Assembly: GCA_020028195.1 (NCBI GenBank)
Contig: JAHWYE010000070.1
Span: forward strand, 1-7,516
Direction of reading: 5' to 3'
DNA length: 7,516 nt
From: Nitrospirota bacterium
Lineage (GTDB): Bacteria > Nitrospirota > Nitrospiria > Nitrospirales > Nitrospiraceae
The notes under the pieces were generated by a model, which was not told the DNA's origin, made no database searches, and saw only the letters and a program-made list of their open reading frames with translations. Below, one piece after another: positions 1-6,153 of the stretch; position 1 is the first letter of the stretch, and each line of letters begins with the position of its first letter. The translations under genes and the position numbers were made by a program.

Positions 1-168
1 CACAAATGGCGGAAGCTCGGCCACAATCCGCTTGACCAGTCCCGCTTCTACGCATCGAGGACTCGAGCGATGGAACACAAATCCGAGCGCATCCGCGCCA
101 GCCTCCACCGCAGCGAGCGCATCTTCAGCATTCGTGATCCCGCAGATTTTAATCTTGAGGCTTTTCAC
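1..168 (-). CDS. trpF: Phosphoribosylanthranilate isomerase, N-terminal part (runs off left edge)
   Basis: The first 56 codons of TrpF are visible. The enzyme catalyses the Amadori rearrangement of phosphoribosylanthranilate to CdRP in the cytoplasm, the third step of tryptophan synthesis. After a short lead (VKSL) the protein shows KIKICGITNAEDA, the signature first beta strand of the family. Cys9 within KICGIT matches the conserved cysteine that acts as general base in characterised TrpF enzymes. The next strand and loop, GADALGFVFHRSSPR (residues 24-38), match the family's GAD-x-hydrophobic-GF-x-F...SPR pattern. I chose the GTG at 168-166 because the frame is closed upstream by the trpC stop codon, no ATG lies between, and a purine-rich GAGGAAAAGG lies upstream, although its spacing is rather long. 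The gene starts 27 bases after trpC in the same direction, so it belongs to the same operon. About 150 further residues should lie outside the window. Confidence 0.93.
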   Translation of the reverse strand, partial: MKSLKIKICGITNAEDALAAVEAGADALGFVFHRSSPRCVEAGLVKRIVAELPPFV

Positions 169-195
169 AACGGCAGGGATGCCTTTTCCTCGAAA

Positions 196-1017
196 TCATC
201 CCGCATTCTCCTGTTGGCCGCTCATCAACTCTTTCATCTTGGCCCCGATATCGCCTGCACGAATCAGCGACTCCCCGACCAGCATCGCGTGGACTCCTGC
301 TTCCTTCAGTCGCTGCACATCATCCCGCTTCTGAATACCGCTCTCGCTCACAATGACCTTCCCCGATGGAATGCGTTTAACAAGTCGGGACGTGACGGCC
401 AAGTCCGTCGAAAACGTCTTCAAATCCCGGTTGTTGATCCCAATGAGCTGCGCCTCAGGCAACCACTCCAACACCTTGTCCAGTTCCCGTTCGTGGTGCG
501 TCTCCACGAGCACGTCTAATGCCAGTTCACGGGCCAGCGCAAAAAAGTCTATCAATTGCCTCCGTTCCAGCGCGGCGACGATGAGGAGGACCGCGTCGGC
601 GCCGTAAGCCCGTGCTTCATAGAACTGGATTTCGTCAACCATGAATTCCTTGTTGAGGACCGGGAGTCCTACTTTGTCTTTGACGGCGAGCAGGTCGTCG
701 AGGCTCCCTTGAAAGAAGTCTTTGTCCGTTAAGACCGAGACTGCGGACGCTCCATGATCACGGTACGCCTCGGCGATCTTAAGCGGATCAAATTGCTGCT
801 CAAACTCAGGACGGAGGAGGCCCAGGCTTGGAGACGCTTTCTTCACCTCAGCAATCAGGGACGGGCTCGACGGCCGTTTGGTCGCCTCTAAAGCCACGGT
901 GAATTCCACCGGTGGGAGGCGATCTCGAATCTTGGACTTCAACTCGGCCAGATACCCCCGACTCTGCTTGTGCCGAACCTCAGCCCGCTTATGTTCCAGA
1001 ATCCGCTCGAGAATCAT
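196..1017 (-). CDS. trpC: Indole-3-glycerol-phosphate synthase
   Basis: TrpC closes the indole ring, converting CdRP to indole-3-glycerol phosphate with loss of CO2 and water. The 273-residue protein is full length for this (beta/alpha)8 barrel family. Recognisable elements in order are AEVKKASPS (56-64), holding Glu57 and Lys59; SVLTDKDFFQGS (94-105); PVLNKEF (119-125), holding Lys123; VLVETHHE (169-176), with Glu172; GINNRDL (193-199); and VSESGI (223-228), with Ser226. These match the catalytic and phosphate-binding residues known from IGPS structures. The ATG start is supported by GGGAGAGAG at 1034-1026, eight bases upstream. That is the clearest ribosome binding site in this operon and fits the fact that trpC is separated from trpD by a 155-bp gap containing a large palindrome. 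No fusion to trpF is present; the two are separate genes, unlike the E. coli fusion. Confidence 0.97.
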   Translation of the reverse strand: MILERILEHKRAEVRHKQSRGYLAELKSKIRDRLPPVEFTVALEATKRPSSPSLIAEVKKASPSLGLLRPEFEQQFDPLKIAEAYRDHGASAVSVLTDKDFFQGSLDDLLAVKDKVGLPVLNKEFMVDEIQFYEARAYGADAVLLIVAALERRQLIDFFALARELALDVLVETHHERELDKVLEWLPEAQLIGINNRDLKTFSTDLAVTSRLVKRIPSGKVIVSESGIQKRDDVQRLKEAGVHAMLVGESLIRAGDIGAKMKELMSGQQENAG

Positions 1018-1172
1018 TTTCTAAACTCTCTCCCTAACTGGCTTATCGCTTCCTCCAATATATGACTTTAGCAGCCGGCTGGGCTGCCCCTATGCTCCCG
1101 GAGCGCGCACGATCAGAACGTGCTCGCTCAACGGCCGCAGTAAGGGGCAGCCCAGCCGCATCATCCAACCCT
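1018..1172 (-). other. trpD-trpC intergenic gap
   Basis: This 155-bp gap is long for an operon whose other junctions are a 4-base overlap, 27 bases, 27 bases and 86 bases. It holds the nested palindrome at 1076-1158 and, nearer trpC, a purine-rich stretch on the transcribed strand with GGAGG (1056-1052) and the likely trpC ribosome binding site (1034-1026). I see no convincing start codon for a small gene after the GGAGG and no strong internal promoter. Confidence 0.7.
1076..1158. repeat. 83-bp nested palindrome between trpD and trpC
   Basis: A perfect 16-bp inverted repeat (1076-1091 and 1143-1158; left arm CGGCTGGGCTGCCCCT) encloses a second inverted repeat (1101-1111 and 1119-1129) of 11 positions with one mismatch and a 7-base loop. 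In RNA the whole unit could form one long hairpin with an internal loop. No T-tract follows it on either strand, so it does not look like a rho-independent terminator. The size and nested symmetry resemble a REP/MITE-type intergenic element or an mRNA-stabilising structure. Which of these applies cannot be told from one copy. Confidence 0.85.
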
Positions 1173-2183
1173 TTATTTGTTCGTAAACGAGATGAGCCGC
1201 TCCAACTTTTCCATCGCGGCGCCACTGTCAATCATGCGCCCAGCAAGTTCGAAGCCTTCCTGCAGCGTTTTAGCCTTGCGGCAAGCGACAAAGGCAGGGG
1301 CGGCGTTGAGGCAGACCAGATCGCGCTTCGGACCTTTCCTCCCCCGAAGAATCTCCCGCGTGATGTGTGCATTCTCCTCGGCGGTCCCTCCAGCCAGATC
1401 CTTGAGCCGGACACGCTCCAACCCGAAATCGCTTGGGTCTAGATAGTAACTGGACACGACGCCGCCCTTGCCCTCCGACACACGAGTCCGGTCGGTCAAT
1501 GTTATCTCGTCCAGGCCGTCCATTCCATGCACCAGGAAACAGTGTTTCGTACCAAGATGAATCAGCACCTTAGCCAGCAGTTCGGTCAACCCCTCATCAT
1601 AAACGCCAAGCACCTGGATGGTAGCCCCTGCCGGGTTCGTGAGTGGTCCTAAGACGTTCAGCAGGGTCCGGACCCCCATCTCCTGTCTCGGTACCGCACA
1701 GTGCTTCATGGCGCCATGGAATAGTGGCGCGAACAGGAAGCCGATGCCAAGCTCGTTCACGCAGTCTTGGACCGCTTCGGTCGGCAGATCAATCCGGGCC
1801 CCAAGCGCTACCAGTAGGTCTGCGCTCCCTGATCGGGACGACACCGAGCGATTCCCGTGTTTGGCAACAGTGAGTCCCCCACCGGCCACGACAAAGGCCG
1901 CAGTTGTAGAAATGTTGAAGGTGTTGGCCCGATCACCGCCGGTCCCGCATGTGTCCACGACCAGTGGATCGGCTGCCCTGATCCGGATAGCACGGGATCG
2001 CATCGCTCTGGCGGAGCCTGCGATCTCCTCCACCGTCTCGCCCTTCATCCTGAGCCCCATGAGATAGGCTGCGATCTGCGCCGGAGCGGCGGCGCCTTCC
2101 ATGATTTCCAGCATGACCTCTTCGGCCTCCTTCTCGGAAAGGTCGGTCCGGTCTGCCAGTTTGGCGATCGCGTCTTTGATCAT
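1173..2183 (-). CDS. trpD: Anthranilate phosphoribosyltransferase
   Basis: TrpD transfers the phosphoribosyl group of PRPP to anthranilate. The 336-residue length is normal for a stand-alone TrpD (about 330-345). The N-terminal helical domain contains the typical APAQIAAYLMGLRMKGET stretch (33-50). The PRPP site shows DTCGTGGD (77-84) and NTFNIST (87-93), followed by KHGNRS (108-113), which binds PRPP and anthranilate. NVLGPLTNPA (176-185) and HGMDGLDE (219-226) are further family signatures. The protein is not fused to TrpG. The ATG at 2183 lies 27 bases after the trpG stop. No clear Shine-Dalgarno sequence precedes it, so translation may depend on coupling to trpG, which is inference. Confidence 0.97.
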   Translation of the reverse strand: MIKDAIAKLADRTDLSEKEAEEVMLEIMEGAAAPAQIAAYLMGLRMKGETVEEIAGSARAMRSRAIRIRAADPLVVDTCGTGGDRANTFNISTTAAFVVAGGGLTVAKHGNRSVSSRSGSADLLVALGARIDLPTEAVQDCVNELGIGFLFAPLFHGAMKHCAVPRQEMGVRTLLNVLGPLTNPAGATIQVLGVYDEGLTELLAKVLIHLGTKHCFLVHGMDGLDEITLTDRTRVSEGKGGVVSSYYLDPSDFGLERVRLKDLAGGTAEENAHITREILRGRKGPKRDLVCLNAAPAFVACRKAKTLQEGFELAGRMIDSGAAMEKLERLISFTNK

Positions 2184-2210
2184 AAGAAAATCGGGCGAGG
2201 GGTCTGCAAA

Positions 2211-2774
2211 CTACAGTTTGAGAAAATTGCGAAGCAGGTCCTTGCCGGCTGCCGTGAGAATGGATTCGGGATGGAACTGTACCCCCTCCACACCGAGCGT
2301 TCGATGCCGGAGGCCCATGATCTCTCCTTCAACGGTCTCGGCAGACACTTCCAGGCAATCCGGAACCTTCGCCCGGTTCACCAGCAAGGAATGATAGCGG
2401 GTCGCCTCAAAGGGGTTGGGGAGATCACGGAAGATGGTCTTGCCATCATGATGAATCATGGAGGTCTTTCCATGCATCAACCGATCGGCACGAATCACCT
2501 CGCCCCCAAACGCCACGGCCAGGGACTGATGCCCCAGACAGACTCCCAGGACAGGGATACGCCCCGCGAATTGACGGATGGCAGACACCGATATCCCTGC
2601 CTCTTTGGGCGTACAGGGGCCCGGCGAGATCACCAGTCGCTGCGGGTGCAAGGCTTTGATCTCATCAACCATGATCTTATCGTTGCGATACACCTGTACC
2701 TCTTCTCCCAACTCCCCAAAGTACTGCACCAGGTTATAGGTGAAGGAGTCGTAATTGTCGATCATTAGCAACAT
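2211..2774 (-). CDS. trpG: Anthranilate synthase component II (glutamine amidotransferase)
   Basis: TrpG hydrolyses glutamine and passes ammonia to TrpE for anthranilate formation. The 187-residue protein is a complete class I (triad) amidotransferase domain. It starts with the family hallmark MIDNYDSFTYNLVQY (4-18) and has the oxyanion-loop SPGP (50-53), the nucleophile Cys79 in GVCLGHQ (77-83), and the remaining triad members His168 and Glu170 in FHPES (167-171). In some bacteria the same subunit also serves 4-amino-4-deoxychorismate synthase (PabA) in folate synthesis, and I cannot exclude that shared role here; position next to trpE favours TrpG as the main one. The start codon is preceded by CACGGGTTTT rather than a good ribosome binding site, because a palindromic element ends 12 bases upstream of it. 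Confidence 0.96.
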   Translation of the reverse strand: MLLMIDNYDSFTYNLVQYFGELGEEVQVYRNDKIMVDEIKALHPQRLVISPGPCTPKEAGISVSAIRQFAGRIPVLGVCLGHQSLAVAFGGEVIRADRLMHGKTSMIHHDGKTIFRDLPNPFEATRYHSLLVNRAKVPDCLEVSAETVEGEIMGLRHRTLGVEGVQFHPESILTAAGKDLLRNFLKL

Positions 2775-2786
2775 AAAACCCGTGAG

Positions 2787-2856
2787 GCGTAAAACGTTAG
2801 GTGTAAGGGGGGAAGACCTCTTAGGCTCTTATTGCCTCACCCCTTATGCCTTACGC
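2787..2856. repeat. Imperfect palindrome between trpE and trpG
   Basis: The 86-bp gap between trpE and trpG is nearly filled by an imperfect inverted repeat. GCGTAA (2787-2792) pairs with TTACGC (2851-2856). After a 7-base bulge on one side, 2800-2810 (GGTGTAAGGGG) pairs with 2840-2850 (CCCCTTATGCC), seven bases of this perfectly plus two G-T wobbles and two more pairs. A small AGGC/GCCT pairing (2823-2826 with 2834-2837) lies inside. The arms are made of degenerate GAGGCGTAA-like words. The shape suggests a dispersed intergenic repeat. A TTTT lies downstream on the transcribed strand but is separated from the stem by several bases, so a terminator is unlikely. Confidence 0.7.
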
Positions 2857-2860
2857 TCCG

Positions 2861-4384
2861 CTATTCCAGTCCCTGCTCGGCCAACTCGATGGCCTTCATC
2901 ATAGCTCTCGCCTTGTTACACGTTTCCTCGTATTCCCGCTCCGGATGAGAATCGGCCACGATTCCCGCTCCAGCCTGAATGTAAGCCCGTCGGTCCTTGA
3001 TCACGATCGTGCGAATATTGATGCAGGTGTCCATGTTGCCCGAGAAGCTGAAGTACCCCACCGCGCCGGCGTAAGGCCCGCGTCGCGTCGGTTCGAGCTC
3101 TTCGATGATTTGCATCGCACGGATCTTGGGTGCGCCGGATACAGTCCCGGCCGGAAAGCAGGCCTTCATCACGTCATAGGCGGTCTTGGATGGATCAAGG
3201 TCCCCGTGGACCTGTGAAACCAGGTGCATCACGTGTGAGTACCGCTCGACTTGCATCAGCGCATCCACGCGGACGGAGCCCCTTTGAGCGACACGTCCGA
3301 TGTCATTGCGGCCCAGATCCACCAGCATCACGTGCTCGGCCCGTTCCTTGTCGTCCGCCATCAACTCACGCTCCAGCAGGCTGTCCTGCTCCTCGGTTGC
3401 CCCGCGCCGCCTTGTTCCGGCAATCGGGCGCACCGACACCCGGCCTTCCTCGCATCGGACGAGAGTTTCGGGCGAGGAGCCCACCAACTCCACCCCGCCG
3501 ACCCGCAAATAATACATGTAGGGCGAGGGATTGACGACGCGGAGCGCCCGGTAAATTTCAAATGGTGCTGTCTGGATTCTGGCTTCCCACCGCTGAGAGA
3601 TCACCGCCTGGACGATGTCGCCAGCCCGGATATACTCCTTCGCCCGCATCACCATCTTCTCGAAATCCGCTTGGCTCATGTTCGTCTCAAAGCTGATCGG
3701 CTTGTGGCGGCGTTTCGGCCGAATCCGGCGCAGTGGCCGTTTAAGGCGATTGATCATCTGTTCAATGCGGGCCGTGGCGTCAGCGTAGGCGCGTCTGAGT
3801 TCAGATTCCCGACCGCCCTCGACATGCGCGTTGGCGACCACTTTGATTGTTTGGGCGACGTTGTCAAAAATCAGGAGCGTGTCCGTGAGCAGAAACACAA
3901 GGTCAGGGATACCGAGGGCGTCCTTGCGGCGAGATGGGATTTCTTCGAAATAGCGGACCACATCGTAGCCCAGATACCCGACTGCGCCTCCGACGAACCG
4001 CGGGAGACCGGGCACCGTGACTGGGCGATAGGCCGACATGATGGCTTGGATTCGGTCAAGCGGGTCTTCACCAGGCTTCTCTCCAACTGGCACGCGCTGA
4101 ATGCTGGTCCCCCTCGCGACCACCAGGTTCCCACGCTCCTCGCGCACCACGACCGGTGAGCCGCTCCCTAAAAAGGAATAGCGCGCCCAGTTCTCCCCTC
4201 CTTCGACGCTTTCCAGGAGATAAGCAGACGGGCCGTGATCGATCTTAACAAAGGCTGAGACTGGCGTTTCAAAGTCTGCCAGGATTTCCCGGTAGAGGGG
4301 AATCAAGTTCCCCTGCGACGCAAGCGCGCGGAACTCGTCAAAACTGAGTGAATAGGGAGGTTTGGGCATTGCGCAGTCGCTCAC
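2861..4384 (-). CDS. trpE: Anthranilate synthase component I
   Basis: TrpE joins chorismate and ammonia to give anthranilate, the committed step. The 507-residue protein has the N-terminal regulatory domain with LLES (56-59), the tryptophan-binding motif, and the C-terminal chorismate-binding domain with NPSPYMYYL (285-293), PIAGTRRRG (320-328), DLGRNDIGRV (356-365), SGAPKIRAM (416-424) and SFSGNMDTCINIRT (446-459). LLES together with NPSPYM suggests that feedback inhibition by tryptophan is retained; this follows from knowledge of the family. These features separate it from PabB with fair confidence. The start is a GTG whose bases overlap the TGA of the upstream lipoprotein gene (GTGA, 4384-4381), a typical coupling arrangement. 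An ATG five codons further in (4369) is a possible alternative start giving MPKPPYSL. Confidence 0.96.
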   Translation of the reverse strand: MSDCAMPKPPYSLSFDEFRALASQGNLIPLYREILADFETPVSAFVKIDHGPSAYLLESVEGGENWARYSFLGSGSPVVVREERGNLVVARGTSIQRVPVGEKPGEDPLDRIQAIMSAYRPVTVPGLPRFVGGAVGYLGYDVVRYFEEIPSRRKDALGIPDLVFLLTDTLLIFDNVAQTIKVVANAHVEGGRESELRRAYADATARIEQMINRLKRPLRRIRPKRRHKPISFETNMSQADFEKMVMRAKEYIRAGDIVQAVISQRWEARIQTAPFEIYRALRVVNPSPYMYYLRVGGVELVGSSPETLVRCEEGRVSVRPIAGTRRRGATEEQDSLLERELMADDKERAEHVMLVDLGRNDIGRVAQRGSVRVDALMQVERYSHVMHLVSQVHGDLDPSKTAYDVMKACFPAGTVSGAPKIRAMQIIEELEPTRRGPYAGAVGYFSFSGNMDTCINIRTIVIKDRRAYIQAGAGIVADSHPEREYEETCNKARAMMKAIELAEQGLE

Positions 4385-4965
4385 TCGTAGCCGACGATCA
4401 ACTTCTGACCTACTTCGATCAAATCGTCCTGGAGATTATTCCACTTTCTCACCTGCTCTAATTGCACTCCGTACTTGCGAGCGAGACGGAAGACCGTTTC
4501 TCCAGGCTTTACCTGATGATAGGTCGGTGTGCGGCCCTCCGCCACAACACCCTCAGGCTTGCTCGCAAGTTGATCGGCCTCCTGCGTCAGAAGATTTCTC
4601 TCCGCCCGCTTGGATTTCGAAGCCGGATGCGATCCCCGGCGGAGCTCTTCCCGCGCTTTCTTTTCGAGAGCGGTGGCTTCCCGCATGGCGTCAGCCTCTT
4701 CATTCACTCTCGCCATCTGCTCTCGCACGGCCTGAACCTGAGCGGTCAGCTCTCGGTTTCTGGCTTCCAGTTCGGAGGCTTCGCGCTTGACACGCTTCAG
4801 CTCGCTATCCAATTCGCCTGTCCGCTTTTCCTCCTGCGCCAGCAAGCGCTGGAAATTCAGCCCACGGGCCTTCTCCGCCTCGTATTTCTCAGACATCACA
4901 CAGCCCGTGAGCAGGAACGCGCCGAGGAAGAGACTCAATACAGAATCCTGCCTACTGATTGTCAT
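4381..4965 (-). CDS. LysM-domain lipoprotein with coiled coil
   Basis: This 194-residue protein is predicted to be exported and lipid-anchored. The N-terminus has a hydrophobic stretch ending in the lipobox LLTGC, with Cys22 as the acylation site. Residues about 28-109 are rich in Glu, Lys, Arg, Gln and Ala with heptad-like spacing and should form a long coiled coil. A basic, proline- and serine-containing linker follows, and the C-terminus (about 149-192) is one LysM domain beginning YHQVKPGETVFRLARKYG and ending IEVGQKLIVGYE, which normally binds peptidoglycan. The ATG at 4965 was chosen because it sits just before the signal peptide; an upstream in-frame ATG at 5037 would add 24 charged residues that spoil the signal. 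AAAGGA lies 11 bases upstream. The gene overlaps trpE by four bases and is the first gene of the trp operon here. A cell-envelope structural role is likely; a specific function is not known to me. Confidence 0.88.
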   Translation of the reverse strand: MTISRQDSVLSLFLGAFLLTGCVMSEKYEAEKARGLNFQRLLAQEEKRTGELDSELKRVKREASELEARNRELTAQVQAVREQMARVNEEADAMREATALEKKAREELRRGSHPASKSKRAERNLLTQEADQLASKPEGVVAEGRTPTYHQVKPGETVFRLARKYGVQLEQVRKWNNLQDDLIEVGQKLIVGYE

Positions 4966-5090
4966 GCGCTCACCAGTCCTTTCTTGGTCTCCTCTTGGTC
5001 TTGCTCGAGGTGGAAGGAGCCTTGGCCTTGCCGTCACTCGAGCCTATTTTCTTATCACCAGGGTAATCGCCAGTCCGTGCTGGGTGCTTA

Positions 5091-5119
5091 AGAATAGTGG
5101 CAGGAGCACTGAAAGTCAA
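5091..5119 (-). promoter_or_regulatory. Predicted sigma70 promoter for the lipoprotein-trp operon
   Basis: On the minus strand TTGACT (5119-5114) is followed after exactly 17 bases by TATTCT (5096-5091). The -35 box matches consensus at 5 of 6 positions and the -10 box at 4 of 6. Transcription would start near 5084, giving a leader of about 118 bases before the lipoprotein ATG at 4965. The leader contains two CTCGAG words in a 7-bp inverted repeat (5003-5009 and 5037-5043). No tryptophan-rich leader peptide with a start codon is visible, so classical ribosome-mediated attenuation is not supported. The call rests on motif match and position only. Confidence 0.6.
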
Positions 5120-5129
5120 AGCGAAAGAG

Positions 5130-5162
5130 GCGTCAGGGGAGGTTTGACCCTCTGCCTGACGC
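5130..5162 (+). promoter_or_regulatory. Hairpin upstream of the AAA+ ATPase gene
   Basis: A perfect 8-bp inverted repeat, GCGTCAGG (5130-5137) and CCTGACGC (5155-5162), is extended inwards by GAGG/CCTC pairing. It ends 20 bases before the ATPase ATG. A -35-like TTGACC (5144-5149) sits partly in its loop and a -10-like TATGCT (5163-5168) follows, but the two are only 13 bases apart, so no standard promoter is formed by them. It could be an operator or an RNA structure in the 5' leader; there is no T-tract for a terminator. Confidence 0.45.
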
Positions 5163-5182
5163 TATGCTACGGTTTGGACAGT

Positions 5183-6136
5183 ATGCAACAGCCCTCTGAA
5201 TCCGGACCAAGCCGCACCCTGCTCGTAGACGGGGTCACGTTACGCCTGGCCCAGCCTCTTGACTCAACCCAGGAATGGATTGGCGAACGCGAGCTGCTGA
5301 GGCAACTCCTGGCCTGTTGGCTGGTGATCGACGAGAAAGACCTGCCGCTCTCGCCCCGCATCACCGGCCATCCTGGCATTGGCAAGACGACTCTGGCCAT
5401 GGCCGGAGCCCGGGAACGCAAACAGGTTCTCTATTTCTTTCAATGCACGGCCGATACCAGGCCGGAAGATCTCTTGATCACGCCGGTCCTGGCCGAATCA
5501 GGCACAATCGCCTACCATGCCTCTCCCCTTGTCTCCGCGGTGCTGACCGGCGGCGTCTGCGTGTTGGATGAGGGCAACCGCATGAACGAAAAGAGCTGGG
5601 CCTCCCTTGCTCCGCTACTCGATCACCGCCGGTGCGTCGAGTCCATTGTGGCTGGCATCCTGGTCAAAGCGCACGATGACTTCCGATGTTGCGTGACTAT
5701 GAACGAGGACGCCTCGACCTACGAAGTCCCCGATTACATCCTGTCACGCCTCCAGCCCACTCTGAATTTGGGGTTCCCCCGCCGAGACGACGAACTGGCT
5801 ATTTTGCGCTACCACATACCCTTTGCCCCGGCTGAGATGCTGGTTTTGACGGTGGATTTCCTGCAGGATGCCCACCAACTCAACCTGGAATATTCGGTAC
5901 GCGACGGTATCCATCTCTTGCAGTATGCCCTCAAACGTCTTGCCCAGGATCCCGCACACCCGCTCTCCAAGGATGAAGCCTGGCGCGAGGCCTTGATCAA
6001 GGTCTTGGGTGAAGAGGCGCTTGACCTTGAAGGGCTGGCTCACCGTCGAAAGCGGGCGCTCGGGGACCAACCGTTGCCGCGAGGGTTGGGAGATTTCTTC
6101 TTCGAAGGTGACGATCCCCTTCATCCAGAACGGTAA
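5183..6136 (+). CDS. AAA+ ATPase of the MoxR / AAA_5 type
   Basis: The 317-residue protein is a single AAA+ module. Walker A is GHPGIGKT (62-69), the MoxR-like segment TADTRPEDLL (89-98) follows, Walker B is VCVLDEGNRM (125-134) with Asp129 and Glu130, sensor 1 is VTMNEDAST (171-179) with Asn174, and ILSRLQP (186-192) carries the likely arginine finger Arg189. SVRDGIHLL (238-246) with Arg240 looks like sensor 2. Such ATPases act as cytoplasmic chaperone-like remodelers, usually with a partner encoded next door (MoxR-VWA, CbbQ-CbbO, NorQ-NorD). The start chosen (ATG 5183) leaves a short non-conserved lead; the open frame extends further upstream, but that region overlaps the divergent lipoprotein gene and its promoter. 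Only a weak ribosome binding site (GGA) is visible. The uncharacterised gene 17 bases downstream is the obvious candidate partner. The client is unknown. Confidence 0.88.
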   Translation: MQQPSESGPSRTLLVDGVTLRLAQPLDSTQEWIGERELLRQLLACWLVIDEKDLPLSPRITGHPGIGKTTLAMAGARERKQVLYFFQCTADTRPEDLLITPVLAESGTIAYHASPLVSAVLTGGVCVLDEGNRMNEKSWASLAPLLDHRRCVESIVAGILVKAHDDFRCCVTMNEDASTYEVPDYILSRLQPTLNLGFPRRDDELAILRYHIPFAPAEMLVLTVDFLQDAHQLNLEYSVRDGIHLLQYALKRLAQDPAHPLSKDEAWREALIKVLGEEALDLEGLAHRRKRALGDQPLPRGLGDFFFEGDDPLHPER

Positions 6137-6153
6137 GACGACGCGCCATTCTT

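Larger units (their letters stand above)
4966..5182. other. Divergent intergenic region
   Basis: This 217-bp region separates the minus-strand lipoprotein-trp operon from the plus-strand ATPase operon. It contains the predicted trp-side promoter (5091-5119), an imperfect hairpin near the ATPase start (5130-5162) and a CTCGAG-ended inverted repeat (5003-5043) in the trp-side leader. The two transcription units therefore share one control region of ordinary size. I see no small gene in it. Confidence 0.7.

Noticed and set aside
1076..1158. Rho-independent terminator in the trpD-trpC gap
   Set aside because: The stem is strong, but no T-tract follows on either strand, and trpC and trpF continue the pathway downstream.
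1043..1231. Small minus-strand gene of 62 codons across the palindrome
   Set aside because: It overlaps the 3' end of trpD out of frame, its translation runs through the inverted repeat, and no domain or ribosome binding site supports it.
1857..2768. 303-codon plus-strand open frame
   Set aside because: It lies opposite trpD and trpG, both of which have complete family motifs; its translation shows no recognisable domain. It is a GC-rich shadow frame.
3251..4159. 302-codon plus-strand open frame
   Set aside because: It is antisense to trpE, and its composition (rich in His, Arg, Pro, Asp) is that of a mirror frame, not of a real protein.
4966..5037. Longer lipoprotein start at 5037
   Set aside because: It would add 24 mostly charged and proline-rich residues ahead of a good lipoprotein signal peptide that starts cleanly at 4965.
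5055..5090. Trp leader peptide with TGG codons (minus strand)
   Set aside because: The frame with TGG CGA TTA CCC TGG TGA has no start codon between the preceding in-frame TAA and the first TGG.
4787..5182. Upstream extension of the ATPase frame from an ATG at 4787
   Set aside because: This part overlaps the lipoprotein gene and the divergent promoter region and shows no domain; the AAA+ module begins shortly after ATG 5183.
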